From: Mogibacterium sp.
GTDB taxonomy: Bacteria; Bacillota; Clostridia; Peptostreptococcales; Anaerovoracaceae
Assembly: GCA_017512145.1 (NCBI GenBank)
Contig: JAFWHB010000005.1
Location: 1-64,000, forward strand
Length of the DNA: 64,000 bases
Reading direction: 5' to 3'
Part shown: in pieces, positions 53,439 through 63,576 of the stretch
Numbering within the stretch: position 1 is the first letter of the stretch
Layout of the letters: each line of letters begins with the position of its first letter
Translations under genes and position numbers: made by a program
The notes under the pieces: generated by a model
What the model was told of the DNA's origin: nothing
What the model saw: only the letters and a program-made list of their open reading frames with translations
Databases searched by the model: none

Positions 53439-54905
53439 TTACATGTTGTCTGCTCCGAACTTATGCAGCAGGTCGTGCTTGAGATTCCAGAGTGGCTTGG
53501 AAAGGTCCACATAGTAAGTCTGCGGATTCTCAAATCTCAGGCTGGAGCCCCAGAGTGTATCGATCTGCTCTTTGCATGTCTTCCTGATATCCTCGATATC
53601 AGGCTCTTCATAGACGAGCTTGCCCTTCTCGAAGATAGGAACAAGCAGCTCCTTAGCCTCGTAGTTCTCGAGGATCTTCCTCTTCCAGACTGCGTTTGGA
53701 TCGAAGATCTCATATGGCTTGCCGTCTGGCATCTCTTCATCACGGAGCATGATCACGTCGGCAAGTGCCTTGCCTGTCTCCTTGCTGAAGAATCTTACGA
53801 CCTTCTTGAATCCAGGGTTGGTGATCTTCTCTACGTTCTCTGAGATCTTCATCTTAGGAACGAGCTCACCGTCATTCTTCTGGATTCCGGAGAGCTTGTA
53901 AACTCCGCCGAATACAGGTTCAGATCTTGCTGTGATCAGTCTCTCGCCTACACCGAAAGAATCGATCTGAGCGCCTTCGAGAATTACGTCTCTGATAATA
54001 TATTCATCAAGTGAGTTGCTGATTACGATCTTGCAGTCTGTGAGGCCTTCCTCGTCGAGGACCTTGCGGCACTCCTTGGTAAGATATGTGATATCTCCGG
54101 AGTCGATACGTATGCCCATCTTAGCAGGCTTGAGTTCCTTGAATACCTTGATAGCATTAGGAAGTCCTGACTTGAGTACGTTGTATGTATCGATAAGCAG
54201 TGTAGCATTCTCAGGATAGAGCTCTGTGTACTTCCTGAATGCCTCATACTCTGTGTCAAAGCTCTGAACCCAGCTGTGTGCCATTGTTCCGAGTGCCGGT
54301 ACGAAGTGGTTCCTGTCAGCGATTGTGCAGGCTGTTCCGGCGCATCCTGCGATGTAGGAAGCTCTTGCTCCATAAACAGCAGCATCAGCACCCTGTGCTC
54401 TTCTTGTTCCGAACTCCATGACAGGTCTTCCCTGTGCAGCTCTGACGATCCTGTTGGACTTGGTTGCGATAAGGCTCTGATGGTTGAACTGCATCAGAAT
54501 GAATGTCTCAACGTACTGCGCCTGGATCAGAGGTCCCTTAACGATCATTACCGGCTCATACGGGAATATAGGATATCCTTCCGGAACCGACCATACATCA
54601 CATGTGAATTCGAAGTCCAGCAGATACTGCAGGAATTCTTCTGAGAAGCAGTTCTTGGTTCTTAAATAATCAATATCTGCTTCTGTGAACTTGAGACGCT
54701 TCATGTATGCGATGATCTGCTCAAGTCCGGCCATAATAGCAAATCCGCCGCCATCAGGAACTTTTCTGAAGAATACATCAAAGCATGCCTCTGCGTCGCG
54801 GATGTCTGAATTGAAGTAACCATTAGCCATTGTGATTTCATAGAAATCTGTAAGCATTGTGAGGTTGTACTCATTCAGTCTAGCGTAGTCTCTTTTCTTA
54901 GTCAT
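53439..54905 (-). CDS. pncB: Nicotinate phosphoribosyltransferase
   Basis: 488 residues, the long bacterial type. It opens with LTDFYEITMANGYF and has the DVFFRKVPDGGGFAIMAGLEQ block, EFGTRRAQGADAAVYGARASYIAG and GIRIDSGDITYLTKE, with phosphate-binding residues later. It makes nicotinate mononucleotide from nicotinate and PRPP with ATP, the salvage entry to NAD. The adjacent small membrane protein gene lies 31 bases upstream. Confidence 0.96.
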   Translation of the reverse strand: MTKKRDYARLNEYNLTMLTDFYEITMANGYFNSDIRDAEACFDVFFRKVPDGGGFAIMAGLEQIIAYMKRLKFTEADIDYLRTKNCFSEEFLQYLLDFEFTCDVWSVPEGYPIFPYEPVMIVKGPLIQAQYVETFILMQFNHQSLIATKSNRIVRAAQGRPVMEFGTRRAQGADAAVYGARASYIAGCAGTACTIADRNHFVPALGTMAHSWVQSFDTEYEAFRKYTELYPENATLLIDTYNVLKSGLPNAIKVFKELKPAKMGIRIDSGDITYLTKECRKVLDEEGLTDCKIVISNSLDEYIIRDVILEGAQIDSFGVGERLITARSEPVFGGVYKLSGIQKNDGELVPKMKISENVEKITNPGFKKVVRFFSKETGKALADVIMLRDEEMPDGKPYEIFDPNAVWKRKILENYEAKELLVPIFEKGKLVYEEPDIEDIRKTCKEQIDTLWGSSLRFENPQTYYVDLSKPLWNLKHDLLHKFGADNM

Positions 54906-54936
54906 GTTTTCTCCCCTTAATAATCCAATACATTAG

Positions 54937-55203
54937 TTAGCCTTGCGGCTCCTCGGTAGCTGCAGTCTCTTCTGCTGCGGGTTCTTCAGCCGGAGCTTCT
55001 TCAGCTGCAGGCTCTTCTGCAACAGGTTCCTCTGCTGTCTCTCCAGTCCCATCCTCATAAACGACCTGCTGCTCTGCGAGCTGTCTCGGGTAGTCAAGAA
55101 TAATACCCATCCTCCAGTATATGATACCGGCTGCTATCACTACGATAATCAGTGCAAGCAGGATGTCATTTATATTATGAAAGAAATTCTTGATAGCTCT
55201 CAT
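54937..55203 (-). CDS. Small membrane protein with acidic repeat tail
   Basis: 88 residues from the ATG at 55203, with AAAGGA just before it. One hydrophobic helix (ILLALIIVVIAAGIIYW, about 13-30) is followed by a linker and a tail of repeats of EEPAAEE type (about 58-85), rich in Ala, Glu and Pro. No family is recognised. The tail could be a flexible linker outside the cell. It precedes pncB in the same direction. Confidence 0.75.
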   Translation of the reverse strand: MRAIKNFFHNINDILLALIIVVIAAGIIYWRMGIILDYPRQLAEQQVVYEDGTGETAEEPVAEEPAAEEAPAEEPAAEETAATEEPQG

Positions 55204-55284
55204 TTCATTACTTCCTTTCCGATTTGTTATTATACAGTCAATTTCTTGTAATTGCAACGAATCAAGGTGAACTGTCTGTTTACC

Positions 55285-55313
55285 TTGAGTGGCACTCCAA
55301 TGAATGATATAAT
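55285..55313 (+). promoter_or_regulatory. Promoter of the rluA-lepB-smpB operon
   Basis: TTGAGT (55285-55290) and perfect TATAAT (55308-55313) with a 17-base spacer, 50 bases before the rluA-like ATG. Confidence 0.75.
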
Positions 55314-55362
55314 AAGCGGTGCGTATCTGGACGCTTGCACATATCTGACAGAAGGAGACCTC

Positions 55363-56376
55363 ATGCGGGATATTAATATCACATCAAATGATGCCGGACG
55401 AAGACTTGACCGTTTTCTCCGCAAATATCTCGGGCATGCGACTCTTGCTGAGATATACAAGATCATCCGCAAGGATGTCAAGGTCAACGGCAAGCGCAAG
55501 GCCGAATCATACATGCTCGCTGAGGGAGATGTTCTGACTCTCTATCTTGCCGATGAGACAATAGACAGAATGACCGGAGGCAATCCCGGCAGACAGCGCA
55601 AGGCTGACAATCACAAGGCCAAGCGTCAGTTCCGCATCATATACGAAGATTCTAACATCCTCGCTGCAGATAAGCCTTACGGGCTTCTGACCCACGGTGA
55701 CTCTCACGAGAAGAAGAATCACCTCGCCAATCAGGTCAAGGATTATCTGATCGAACAGGGCGAGTTCGATCCATCATCAGAGAAGGTGTTCTCACCTGCT
55801 CCTGCCAACAGAATAGACCGCAATACGACCGGACTTGTTCTGTTTGGCAAGACAGCTGCATCTCTCAAGTCTCTGAACAAGATGATCCGTGACGACATGA
55901 TCGACAAGTTCTATCTTACGATCGTCCACGGAAGACTCACTGAGGAGATGACGCTCACAGGTTCTCTGATCAAGGATCAGGACACTAACAAGGTCAGCAT
56001 TTCTGCGGATGATTCTGAAGGGCTTCACATCGTAACGGTCGTAAGACCGGTCGAGACCTTCACATACGCAGAAGGCTTCACTGCTACTTTGGTAGAAGTA
56101 CATCTTGTGACCGGCAGATCGCACCAGATCAGGGCGCATCTTGCGAGCATCGGTCACCCTGTCATAGGCGATACCAAGTATGCAGCCAGATCATCACGGA
56201 AGGCGAATGACTATCTCAGCCGCACCTTCCGCCTCTCAACACAGCTCCTGCACGCATACAGGATCGAGTTCAGAGAGACAACCGAGGACCTTCAATATCT
56301 CAAGGGCAGACAGCTCACCGCTCCTGTTCCGCCGGTCTTCGACAAGATCCTCGCATCAATGCGCGAGGGCAGATAA
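55363..56376 (+). CDS. RluA-family pseudouridine synthase
   Basis: 337 residues from the ATG at 55363, where AAGGAG lies five bases upstream. An S4 RNA-binding domain (about 12-65) with RRLDRFLRKYLG is followed by the synthase. The catalytic aspartate is in NRIDRNTTGLVLFGKT; KPYGLLTHGD and the VTGRSHQIRAHLASIGHPVIGDTKY block are typical. It isomerises uridines in rRNA or tRNA; RluC-type 23S rRNA is the most likely substrate but not certain. lepB follows. Confidence 0.93.
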   Translation: MRDINITSNDAGRRLDRFLRKYLGHATLAEIYKIIRKDVKVNGKRKAESYMLAEGDVLTLYLADETIDRMTGGNPGRQRKADNHKAKRQFRIIYEDSNILAADKPYGLLTHGDSHEKKNHLANQVKDYLIEQGEFDPSSEKVFSPAPANRIDRNTTGLVLFGKTAASLKSLNKMIRDDMIDKFYLTIVHGRLTEEMTLTGSLIKDQDTNKVSISADDSEGLHIVTVVRPVETFTYAEGFTATLVEVHLVTGRSHQIRAHLASIGHPVIGDTKYAARSSRKANDYLSRTFRLSTQLLHAYRIEFRETTEDLQYLKGRQLTAPVPPVFDKILASMREGR

Positions 56377-56409
56377 GCTATTTCAACCATAATCTGAAGG
56401 GAGACTCTC

Positions 56410-57018
56410 TTGGAAGATAACCAGACCAACAACACATACACAGGACCTAAGCACGCCCAGTCACAACCCAAGGAGACTGCAGGCAGCTTCTTCAAGAGCC
56501 TTATAATCGACATCGTTATTGCGGTAGCTCTCGCGGCGATCGTTCTGTTCTTCATCAGACCGACCATCGTCAAGCAGTCTTCAATGGAGGATACTCTCCA
56601 TGAGAACGATTACATGATCATGTACAGGCAGGCTTACCGCAGCCACACTCCTGAGCGCGGAGATATCATCATATTCCAGAGCGAACTCTACGATGAGGAC
56701 TCCGGAGATGACAAGCTTCTCATCAAGCGTGTCATCGGTCTTCCGGGCGAAGAGATTTCAATTGTTGACGATCAGCTGTATATCAACGGCGAGGCATATA
56801 TAGAAGATTATCTCAAGGACGGATACACTCCTGCCTTCGAGATCCCTCTTGAGGGCCAGACATATACAGTGCCTGATGACCATTATTTCGTCATGGGTGA
56901 CAATCGTGTAGGCAGCATCGATTCAAGATATCACGAAGTCGGATGCGTCAAGTCAGACCAGATCAAGGGCAGGGTCGTACTTAGATTATTCCCATTCAAC
57001 AAGATACGTACATTCTGA
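56410..57018 (+). CDS. lepB: Signal peptidase I
   Basis: 202 residues from a TTG at 56410 with GGGAG six bases upstream; no ATG lies before the transmembrane helix. One helix (about 29-50) is followed by the catalytic serine S58 in QSSMEDTL (usual SMxPTL; Pro is replaced by Asp). Lysine K106 lies in LLIKRVIGLPGE, and the VMGDNRVGSIDSR box is intact. It cleaves signal peptides outside the membrane. Its stop overlaps the smpB start by one base (TGATG). Confidence 0.95.
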   Translation: MEDNQTNNTYTGPKHAQSQPKETAGSFFKSLIIDIVIAVALAAIVLFFIRPTIVKQSSMEDTLHENDYMIMYRQAYRSHTPERGDIIIFQSELYDEDSGDDKLLIKRVIGLPGEEISIVDDQLYINGEAYIEDYLKDGYTPAFEIPLEGQTYTVPDDHYFVMGDNRVGSIDSRYHEVGCVKSDQIKGRVVLRLFPFNKIRTF

Positions 57019-57494
57019 TGAGTAAAGGCAGCCGCAAAGTCATCGCGAATAACAAGAAGGCTTTTCATGACTATTTTGTCGAAGAGCGTTATGAGGCTGG
57101 TATCGTACTTACCGGAACAGAGATCAAGTCTGTCAGGAAAGGCGGTGTCAGCATCAAGGAGAGCTATGCTAAGATAACCAGCAAGGGCGAGCTTGTCGTG
57201 ACCGGAATGCACATCGCTCCTTACGAGCAGGGCAACAGATTCAATGTCGACCCGCTGAGAGTCCGCACCCTTCTCATGCACCGCAAGGAGATCAATAAGC
57301 TGTACGGAACTCTCAAGACACAGCAGGGTCTGACACTGATCCCGCTGTCTGTATATCTCGACGAGAACGGCAGATGCAAGGTCGAGGTCGGCCTGTGCAG
57401 AGGTAAGAAGAACTACGACAAGAGAGAAGCCGAAGCCAAGCGCTCCGCAGACCGCAAGATCGACAAAGCCATCAAAGAATCCAGGAACAGATAA
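57018..57494 (+). CDS. smpB: SsrA-binding protein SmpB
   Basis: 158 residues. It begins KVIANNKKAFHDYFVEERYEAGIVLTGTEIKSVRKGG, has MHIAPYEQGN and LLMHRKEINKL, and ends with the basic AEAKRSADRKIDKAIKESRNR tail. It binds tmRNA and mimics part of a tRNA during ribosome rescue. The start overlaps the lepB stop. Its partner tmRNA is in the same window. Confidence 0.97.
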   Translation: MSKGSRKVIANNKKAFHDYFVEERYEAGIVLTGTEIKSVRKGGVSIKESYAKITSKGELVVTGMHIAPYEQGNRFNVDPLRVRTLLMHRKEINKLYGTLKTQQGLTLIPLSVYLDENGRCKVEVGLCRGKKNYDKREAEAKRSADRKIDKAIKESRNR

Positions 57495-57543
57495 CCTGAC
57501 AAAGGGACGGTTCTCCTGTCATCTTTTTCTAATAACAGTTCAG

Positions 57544-57567
57544 CCAGCTCTCCGGAGCTGGTTTTTT
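57544..57567 (+). terminator. Terminator after smpB
   Basis: CCAGCTC (57544-57550) pairs with GAGCTGG (57555-57561) around TCCG, then six T. Confidence 0.92.
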
Positions 57568-57597
57568 AATACCCTGATCACTATCCGCACAAGAAAA

Positions 57598-57630
57598 GCA
57601 ACCAGCAGCTGTTATATTGCTGTTGGTTGC
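57598..57630 (-). terminator. Terminator after uvrA
   Basis: GCAACCAGCAGC (57598-57609) pairs with GCTGTTGGTTGC (57619-57630) with one wobble; the minus strand ends in TTTTCTT. It follows the uvrA stop by 23 bases. Confidence 0.85.
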
Positions 57631-57653
57631 CTGGAATCGTAATATTTTTATAA

Positions 57654-60551
57654 TTATCGTAACATCTTCTTGAGGTATTGGCCTGTGTAGGATTCCTTGA
57701 CTGCCGCAACTTCCTCCGGTGTTCCCTCTGTGACGATGTATCCGCCTGCATCTCCGCCTTGCGGTCCGAGGTCAATGATATGATCCGCCTGCTTGACTAC
57801 ATCGAGATTGTGCTCGATGACTACGACGGTATTGCCCTCGTCGACAAGTCTGTTAAGGACATAGAGAAGCTTCTCGACATCGGCAAAGTGCAGTCCTGTC
57901 GTTGGCTCATCGAGAATGTACAGTGTCCTGCCCGTGCTCCTCTTGGAAAGCTCTGTTGCAAGCTTGATTCTCTGTGCCTCTCCTCCGGAAAGCTGTGTCG
58001 AAGGCTGTCCGAGACTGATATATCCAAGGCCGACATCATCGAGGGTCTTGAGATATCTCAGGATGCTCTGCTGGTTCGCGAAGAACGGTATAGCCTCTGA
58101 GACTGTCATGTTAAGGACTTCCGAAATATTCTTGCCCTTATATTTGACTTCAAGTGTCTCATGATTGTATCTCGCTCCGCCGCAGACCTCGCAAGGTACA
58201 TATACATCAGGCAGGAAGTTCATCTCTACCTTGATGATTCCGTCTCCGCTGCAGTGCTCGCAGCGTCCGCCCTTGACATTAAAGCTGAATCTGCCCGGAT
58301 TGTATCCTCTCACCTTGGCCTCCGGCATCTCTGCGAAGAGGTTCCTTATATGAGTGAACATACCGGTGTATGTAGCCGGGTTGGACCTTGGCGTCTTGCC
58401 AATCGGCGACTGGTCGATGTTGATGACTTTGTCAAAGTTCTCGATGCCGCGGATCTCTCTGAACTTGCCCGGCTTCTCCTGCGTACGGTTGGTGATACGC
58501 GAAACGCCCTTGTACAGAATCTCGTTGACCAGACTTGACTTGCCGGAGCCCGAAACTCCCGTTACCAGTACCAGCTTGCCTGCAGGGATCCTGACATCTA
58601 TGTTCTTGAGATTGTTCTCCTGCGCTCCGAGGATATCGAGATAGAGACCGTTGCCTGCTCTCCTCTCCTTAGGGACTTCGATATGCCTCTTGCCTGAGAG
58701 GTACTGACCTGTTATCGACTCAGGGCAGTTCTTGATGTCCTCGATGGTTCCCTGAGCGACCAGCTCGCCTCCATTAATGCCTGCTCCCGGACCGATATCT
58801 ACGATGTGGTCTGCTGCATACATGGTGTCCTCGTCATGTTCAACGATGATGAGGGTGTTGCCCATATCCGTGAGGTTCCTCAGTGACGCGAGGAGCTTGT
58901 CGTTATCGCTCTGATGAAGTCCGATCGATGGCTCGTCGAGGATATACAGAACGCCTACAAGTCCCGATCCGATCTGAGTTGCGAGCCTGATACGCTGCGA
59001 CTCTCCTCCGGACAAAGTTGCTGCGGTCCTGCTGAGCGTAAGGTATCCAAGTCCTACATTGACAAGGAAGCTGAGCCTTGCCTTGATCTCCTTGGTTACC
59101 ATGCTGCTGATCTTCTTCTCTCTTGGTGTCAGCTGTGACTCAAGATCCTCGAAGAATCTCAGTGCCTGAACGACCGAGAGATCGGTAAGTTCCATTATAT
59201 TCTTGCCTCCGACTGTGACCGCAAGGACTGTGTCCTTGAGCTTGCGTCCATGACATACAGGGCATGGCTCCTCGGTCATCATGTCTGAGATCTTATTCTT
59301 GATAAAGTCTGAATTGGTCTCTCCCCATCTTCTCTCAAGGCTCGGAATAACGCCCTCGAAGGTGTGATTCATATGGGAAACTCTGCCGGATCTGCTCTCG
59401 TATGTGTACTTGAGCCTGCGGCTGCCAGTTCCGTGAAGAAGTTCATCTTTAAACTTAGGTGGCAGTGCCTTGTATGGTACCGACAGATCCGTGCCGTGGT
59501 CTATCGCAAGTCTGTTGAGCATCTGTCTGTAGAAGCCCATTGCGTCCAGCGAGGCAAAGACATTCCCCATTGCTCCATTGAGAATGCTCTTGTTCTCATC
59601 AGTAACGACTGCCTCATCTGTGATCCTGAGTGTAAATCCGAGTCCGCTACAGGTATCGCATGCTCCGTAAGGTGCGTTGAACGAGAACATTCTCGGCTCC
59701 ATCTCCTCGAGTCCGATGCCGTGATCAGGGCATGCAAACTTAGTGGAGTAAGTGACTACGGTCTCCTTCTGTTCTGCTAAGACCTTGCCGTCTGCTCCTG
59801 CATCGCCCTCATACTGCTGGGCATTCCTGTCAGGAAGATACATGACATTGCAGATGCCCTCGCCCTCTCTGATTGCGAGCTCAAGGCCTTCAGCTATACG
59901 GCTCCTGTTGTCCTCGCGTATGACTATCCTGTCGATGACGATCTCGATGGTGTGCTTGTTGTTCTTGGCCAAAGTGATCTCTTCTTCGTCGAGCCTCTTC
60001 ATCTCTCCGTCGACTCTGACCCTCGTAAAACCATCACGGCGGATCCTGTCGAAGATGGCCTTGTGCTCGCCCTTCCTGCCTCTGATGACAGGTGCAAGTA
60101 TAACTATCCTGGTACCGACACCATGAGACTGAATGTTCTCAATGATGCTGTCGATGGACTGGCTGCTGATCTCTCTGCCGCATACCGGGCAGTGAGGAAT
60201 GCCTATTCTCGCATAGAGAAGTCTCAGGTAGTCATATATCTCTGTGACAGTACCGACAGTTGAACGCGGGTTCCTGCTGGTCGTCTTCTGGTCAATACTG
60301 ATAGCCGGAGAAAGTCCTTCGATGAGCTGTACGTCCGGCTTCTTCATGAGGCCGAGGAATTGACGGGCATATGAAGACAGGGATTCGACATACTTCTTCT
60401 GACCCTCCGCATAGATAGTATCGAAAGCAAGCGAAGACTTGCCCGACCCTGAGAGGCCTGTAAGAACGACCATCTTGTCTCTTGGGATGGTCACATCTAT
60501 TCCCTTAAGGTTGTGCTCTCTGGCACCCTTGATAACAATATTCTTGTCCAT
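57654..60551 (-). CDS. uvrA: UvrABC excinuclease ATPase subunit A
   Basis: 965 residues, full length. Two ABC modules are seen: Walker [17 protein letters not shown] near residue 31 and [15 protein letters not shown] in the second half. Signatures [14 protein letters not shown] and [14 protein letters not shown] and several zinc-finger cysteines ([25 protein letters not shown]) are intact. With UvrB it finds bulky DNA lesions. It follows uvrB by 17 bases. Confidence 0.98.
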   Translation of the reverse strand: MDKNIVIKGAREHNLKGIDVTIPRDKMVVLTGLSGSGKSSLAFDTIYAEGQKKYVESLSSYARQFLGLMKKPDVQLIEGLSPAISIDQKTTSRNPRSTVGTVTEIYDYLRLLYARIGIPHCPVCGREISSQSIDSIIENIQSHGVGTRIVILAPVIRGRKGEHKAIFDRIRRDGFTRVRVDGEMKRLDEEEITLAKNNKHTIEIVIDRIVIREDNRSRIAEGLELAIREGEGICNVMYLPDRNAQQYEGDAGADGKVLAEQKETVVTYSTKFACPDHGIGLEEMEPRMFSFNAPYGACDTCSGLGFTLRITDEAVVTDENKSILNGAMGNVFASLDAMGFYRQMLNRLAIDHGTDLSVPYKALPPKFKDELLHGTGSRRLKYTYESRSGRVSHMNHTFEGVIPSLERRWGETNSDFIKNKISDMMTEEPCPVCHGRKLKDTVLAVTVGGKNIMELTDLSVVQALRFFEDLESQLTPREKKISSMVTKEIKARLSFLVNVGLGYLTLSRTAATLSGGESQRIRLATQIGSGLVGVLYILDEPSIGLHQSDNDKLLASLRNLTDMGNTLIIVEHDEDTMYAADHIVDIGPGAGINGGELVAQGTIEDIKNCPESITGQYLSGKRHIEVPKERRAGNGLYLDILGAQENNLKNIDVRIPAGKLVLVTGVSGSGKSSLVNEILYKGVSRITNRTQEKPGKFREIRGIENFDKVINIDQSPIGKTPRSNPATYTGMFTHIRNLFAEMPEAKVRGYNPGRFSFNVKGGRCEHCSGDGIIKVEMNFLPDVYVPCEVCGGARYNHETLEVKYKGKNISEVLNMTVSEAIPFFANQQSILRYLKTLDDVGLGYISLGQPSTQLSGGEAQRIKLATELSKRSTGRTLYILDEPTTGLHFADVEKLLYVLNRLVDEGNTVVVIEHNLDVVKQADHIIDLGPQGGDAGGYIVTEGTPEEVAAVKESYTGQYLKKMLR

Positions 60552-60568
60552 TAATTGATCCTTCTGTA

Positions 60569-62545
60569 TTAAGCACGCATGCTGGCTCTGAGCTCGAAGA
60601 GAACATCCCTGAGCTCTGCCGCTCTCTCGAAGTCGAGCTGCTTGGCAGCCTCTTTCATGTTCTTCTCTACGTCTCTGATGGTCTCACGGAGCTCGGCTGT
60701 TGTCATTGCCTTAGGATTGCTGAGATCCTTGTCTCCGTGGTATTCGTCCACAGCCCTTGCGATCTCTCTTACAGGCTTGACGATGGTCTTAGGCACGATG
60801 CCATGCGCCTTGTTGTATTCATCCTGTACGCTGCGCCTTCTGGCTGTCTCATCTATGCAGACCTTCATGGCCTTGCTGATGTAGTCAGCATACATTATTA
60901 CTCTGCCGTTCTCGTTACGGGCGGCTCTTCCAACTGTCTGGATGAGCGAAGTCTCTGTCCTGAGGAAGCCTTCCTTGTCTGCGTCAAGTATGGCGATCAG
61001 CGAAACCTCCGGCAGGTCGAGACCTTCTCTCAGCAGGTTGATGCCGACGAGGACGTCGAATTTGCCGAGTCTGAGATCCCTGATGATCTCAAGTCTCTCA
61101 AAGTTATCGATCTCTGAATGCAGATATCTGACTCTGATGCCCTGCTCCTGAAGGAACTTGGTAAGGTCCTCCGCCATCCTCTTGGTGAGTGTAGTTACCA
61201 GAACTCTCTCGTTCTTCTTGGCAGTGGTGTATATCTCACCGATAAGATCGTCTATCTGCCCCTCTGTCGGGCGGACCTCGATCACAGGATCGAGCAGGCC
61301 GGTAGGCCTGATCAGCTGCTCCGCAGTGATGCCGCCCGACCGTTTGAGCTCGTAATCTGCAGGTGTAGCAGATACATATACCGTCTGCCCTGTGAGCTTG
61401 GTGAACTCTTCAAATCTCAGCGGCCTGTTGTCGAATGCCGACGGCAGCCTGAATCCGTACTCTACCAGAGACTCCTTCCTTGAGTGGTCGCCATTGTACA
61501 TCGCTCTCAGCTGAGGAAGCATTGCATGCGACTCGTCAATGATGGTGAGAAAATCCCCATCCGGGAAGTAGTCGAGAAGAGTGTATGGTCTCTCTCCCGG
61601 CTTGAGGAAGTTGATATGTCTTGAATAGTTCTCTATTCCCTTGCAGGTGCCGACCTCAAGCATCATCTCGATGTCGTAGTTGGTCCTCTGTTCGAGCCTC
61701 TCGGCCTCTAGCAGCTTGCCGTTGGCTCTGAACCAGTCGAGTCTCTCCTTGAGCTCCTCTCTGATCGAAGCCACCGCCATCTGCATGTCTTCCTTGCTGG
61801 TGATGTAGTGGCTGGCCGGGAAGATAGAGATGTGCTGCCTTGTGCCTGTTACCTCTCCGGTCACAGGATCTATCTCCCTGATGCTCTCGATCTCATCGCC
61901 GAACATCTCAACTCTGACAGCCTCTTCGCCGCCTGCCGGATAAATATCTATTATATCTCCCCTCGCGCGGAAGCTGCCGCGCTGGAAGTCTATGTCATTC
62001 CTTGTATACTGGATGTCTGTGAGCTTGCGGAGGAGGTCCATCCTCTCGATCTCCATTCCCGGTCTCAGACTGATCAGCTGATTGCGGTATGAAGCCGGCG
62101 AGCCGAGTCCGTAAATACAGGATACCGAAGCAACTATGATGACATCCTTACGCTCGAGCTGAGCAGCCGTAGCGGAGTGCCTCATCTTGTCGATTTCCTC
62201 GTTGATATCCGCATCCTTCTCTATATACATATCGGTCGAAGGAACATATGCCTCAGGCTGGTAGTAATCGTAGTAGCTGACAAAGTACTCGACCGCATTG
62301 TCCGGGAAGAATTCCTTGAACTCACCATGGAGCTGCGCCGCCAGAGTCTTATTGTGAGAAATGACAAGTGTAGGCTTCTGTACGGCCTCTATGATCTTGG
62401 CCATAGTAAAAGTCTTGCCGGATCCGGTAACACCCATCAATGTCTGGGCCTCCCTCCCTGCAAGTATTCCATCTGCTATCTCTCTTATCGCCTGCGGCTG
62501 GTCGCCCATCGGCGCAAAATCACTAACAACCCTGAACTTAGGCAT
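60569..62545 (-). CDS. uvrB: UvrABC excinuclease subunit B
   Basis: 658 residues. Helicase-like motifs include [12 protein letters not shown], the beta-hairpin region with [24 protein letters not shown] (motif II) and QTVGRAARN (motif VI). The C-terminal UVR domain is [19 protein letters not shown]. It verifies damage and recruits UvrC. It is the first gene of the uvrB-uvrA operon, under a promoter overlapped by a LexA-type box. Confidence 0.98.
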   Translation of the reverse strand: MPKFRVVSDFAPMGDQPQAIREIADGILAGREAQTLMGVTGSGKTFTMAKIIEAVQKPTLVISHNKTLAAQLHGEFKEFFPDNAVEYFVSYYDYYQPEAYVPSTDMYIEKDADINEEIDKMRHSATAAQLERKDVIIVASVSCIYGLGSPASYRNQLISLRPGMEIERMDLLRKLTDIQYTRNDIDFQRGSFRARGDIIDIYPAGGEEAVRVEMFGDEIESIREIDPVTGEVTGTRQHISIFPASHYITSKEDMQMAVASIREELKERLDWFRANGKLLEAERLEQRTNYDIEMMLEVGTCKGIENYSRHINFLKPGERPYTLLDYFPDGDFLTIIDESHAMLPQLRAMYNGDHSRKESLVEYGFRLPSAFDNRPLRFEEFTKLTGQTVYVSATPADYELKRSGGITAEQLIRPTGLLDPVIEVRPTEGQIDDLIGEIYTTAKKNERVLVTTLTKRMAEDLTKFLQEQGIRVRYLHSEIDNFERLEIIRDLRLGKFDVLVGINLLREGLDLPEVSLIAILDADKEGFLRTETSLIQTVGRAARNENGRVIMYADYISKAMKVCIDETARRRSVQDEYNKAHGIVPKTIVKPVREIARAVDEYHGDKDLSNPKAMTTAELRETIRDVEKNMKEAAKQLDFERAAELRDVLFELRASMRA

Positions 62546-62650
62546 CTATCTCCTCCAAAAAACCTGACACGGATGTCATCCCCTTCGTGTCCGATGTTCA
62601 TTATCTGTGGATTAGAAAAAAATATCAACCCCTTTTCAGAGGTTGACTGG

Positions 62651-62686
62651 ATTATATCACACTAAGTCTATGCGAACAAGTGTTCA
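62651..62686 (-). promoter_or_regulatory. uvrBA promoter with LexA (SOS) box
   Basis: Minus strand TTGTTC (62679-62674) and TATAAT (62656-62651) with a 17-base spacer. CGAACAAGTGTTCA (62673-62686) contains a perfect GAAC-N4-GTTC palindrome matching the Gram-positive LexA (DinR) box and covers the -35 element. DNA damage control of uvrBA is the expected outcome. Confidence 0.85.
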
Positions 62687-62702
62687 ACAAGTGAAGTCCC
62701 TA

Positions 62703-63548
62703 TTATTCCTCACTTACGAAGGCCCTGATCACTTCCGCATCCCGGTAGCCCTTATGATACAGCTCCTCGATCATCTCCCTATCCTTAGTGAGAGTTTTCA
62801 TATCGCCGATATCATCCGGAGCGATGATCAGGACTTTGCCCTCTGCCTCATACTTCTTAGCCAGTCTCAGCTCGTAGTTGTACGTCTCCGCACGTTTGCT
62901 CATGGCTACAGCCGCATTCGGATAGCTGGCCCTGAGTATGCCTGCCGTGAGGCGGTCCTTCTTAGGCGATCTCTCGAAATCCCTCGGTCTTGTCAGGATG
63001 AGAACGACTTTGTCGCAGCCATCGGCAAAGCACTTTGCGACCGGGATTGGGTCCGAGATCCCGCCGTCAAAGTATCTCGTGCCCTTGACGTAGTATGGCT
63101 GGTTAGCTGCCGGCACGCAGCTTGACGCTTTGATCGCGCAGTAGTCATCCTGCGCCATATCGGACTTGTCAAAGTAGTACGGCTTGCCGCTGAGAGCATC
63201 GGTCGCTACGATCTTGTACTCGGCCGGATTCCTGACAACAGCCTCAAAATCCAGCGGGCACTCGCCTGTGGAATTCGACATCTCGCCGTAAATGTATTCA
63301 AGATCGACAAAATTACGAGTCTTCGCGAAGTTCTTCATGCTCATGCACTCGTCGCGGAGATCATAATCCGTGTAGAACTTGAGATTGCGTCCGCGCTGGC
63401 CCGCAAGATATGAAGACAGATTGGCGCTGCCGGCACTGACTCCGATGCAATAGTCAAAGTTGACATTATTATCATTGCACCAGTCGAAGACACCGGCGCC
63501 ATATGCATCTCTCATTCCGCCGCCAACATCGATTATCCCAAACTTCAT
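62703..63548 (-). CDS. Patatin-like phospholipase family protein
   Basis: 281 residues. The oxyanion-hole motif GGGMRDAYGAGV at 9-20 is followed by the nucleophile S38 in GVSAGS (GxSxG). The dyad aspartate lies in RYFDGGISDPIP. No signal peptide is seen. Members of this bacterial group hydrolyse acyl chains from lipids; the substrate is not defined. The uvrB promoter lies directly downstream of its stop, with no clear terminator between. Confidence 0.92.
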   Translation of the reverse strand: MKFGIIDVGGGMRDAYGAGVFDWCNDNNVNFDYCIGVSAGSANLSSYLAGQRGRNLKFYTDYDLRDECMSMKNFAKTRNFVDLEYIYGEMSNSTGECPLDFEAVVRNPAEYKIVATDALSGKPYYFDKSDMAQDDYCAIKASSCVPAANQPYYVKGTRYFDGGISDPIPVAKCFADGCDKVVLILTRPRDFERSPKKDRLTAGILRASYPNAAVAMSKRAETYNYELRLAKKYEAEGKVLIIAPDDIGDMKTLTKDREMIEELYHKGYRDAEVIRAFVSEE

Positions 63549-63576
63549 TTCAAATTAGCCTTCCCCTTGTCAAGTC

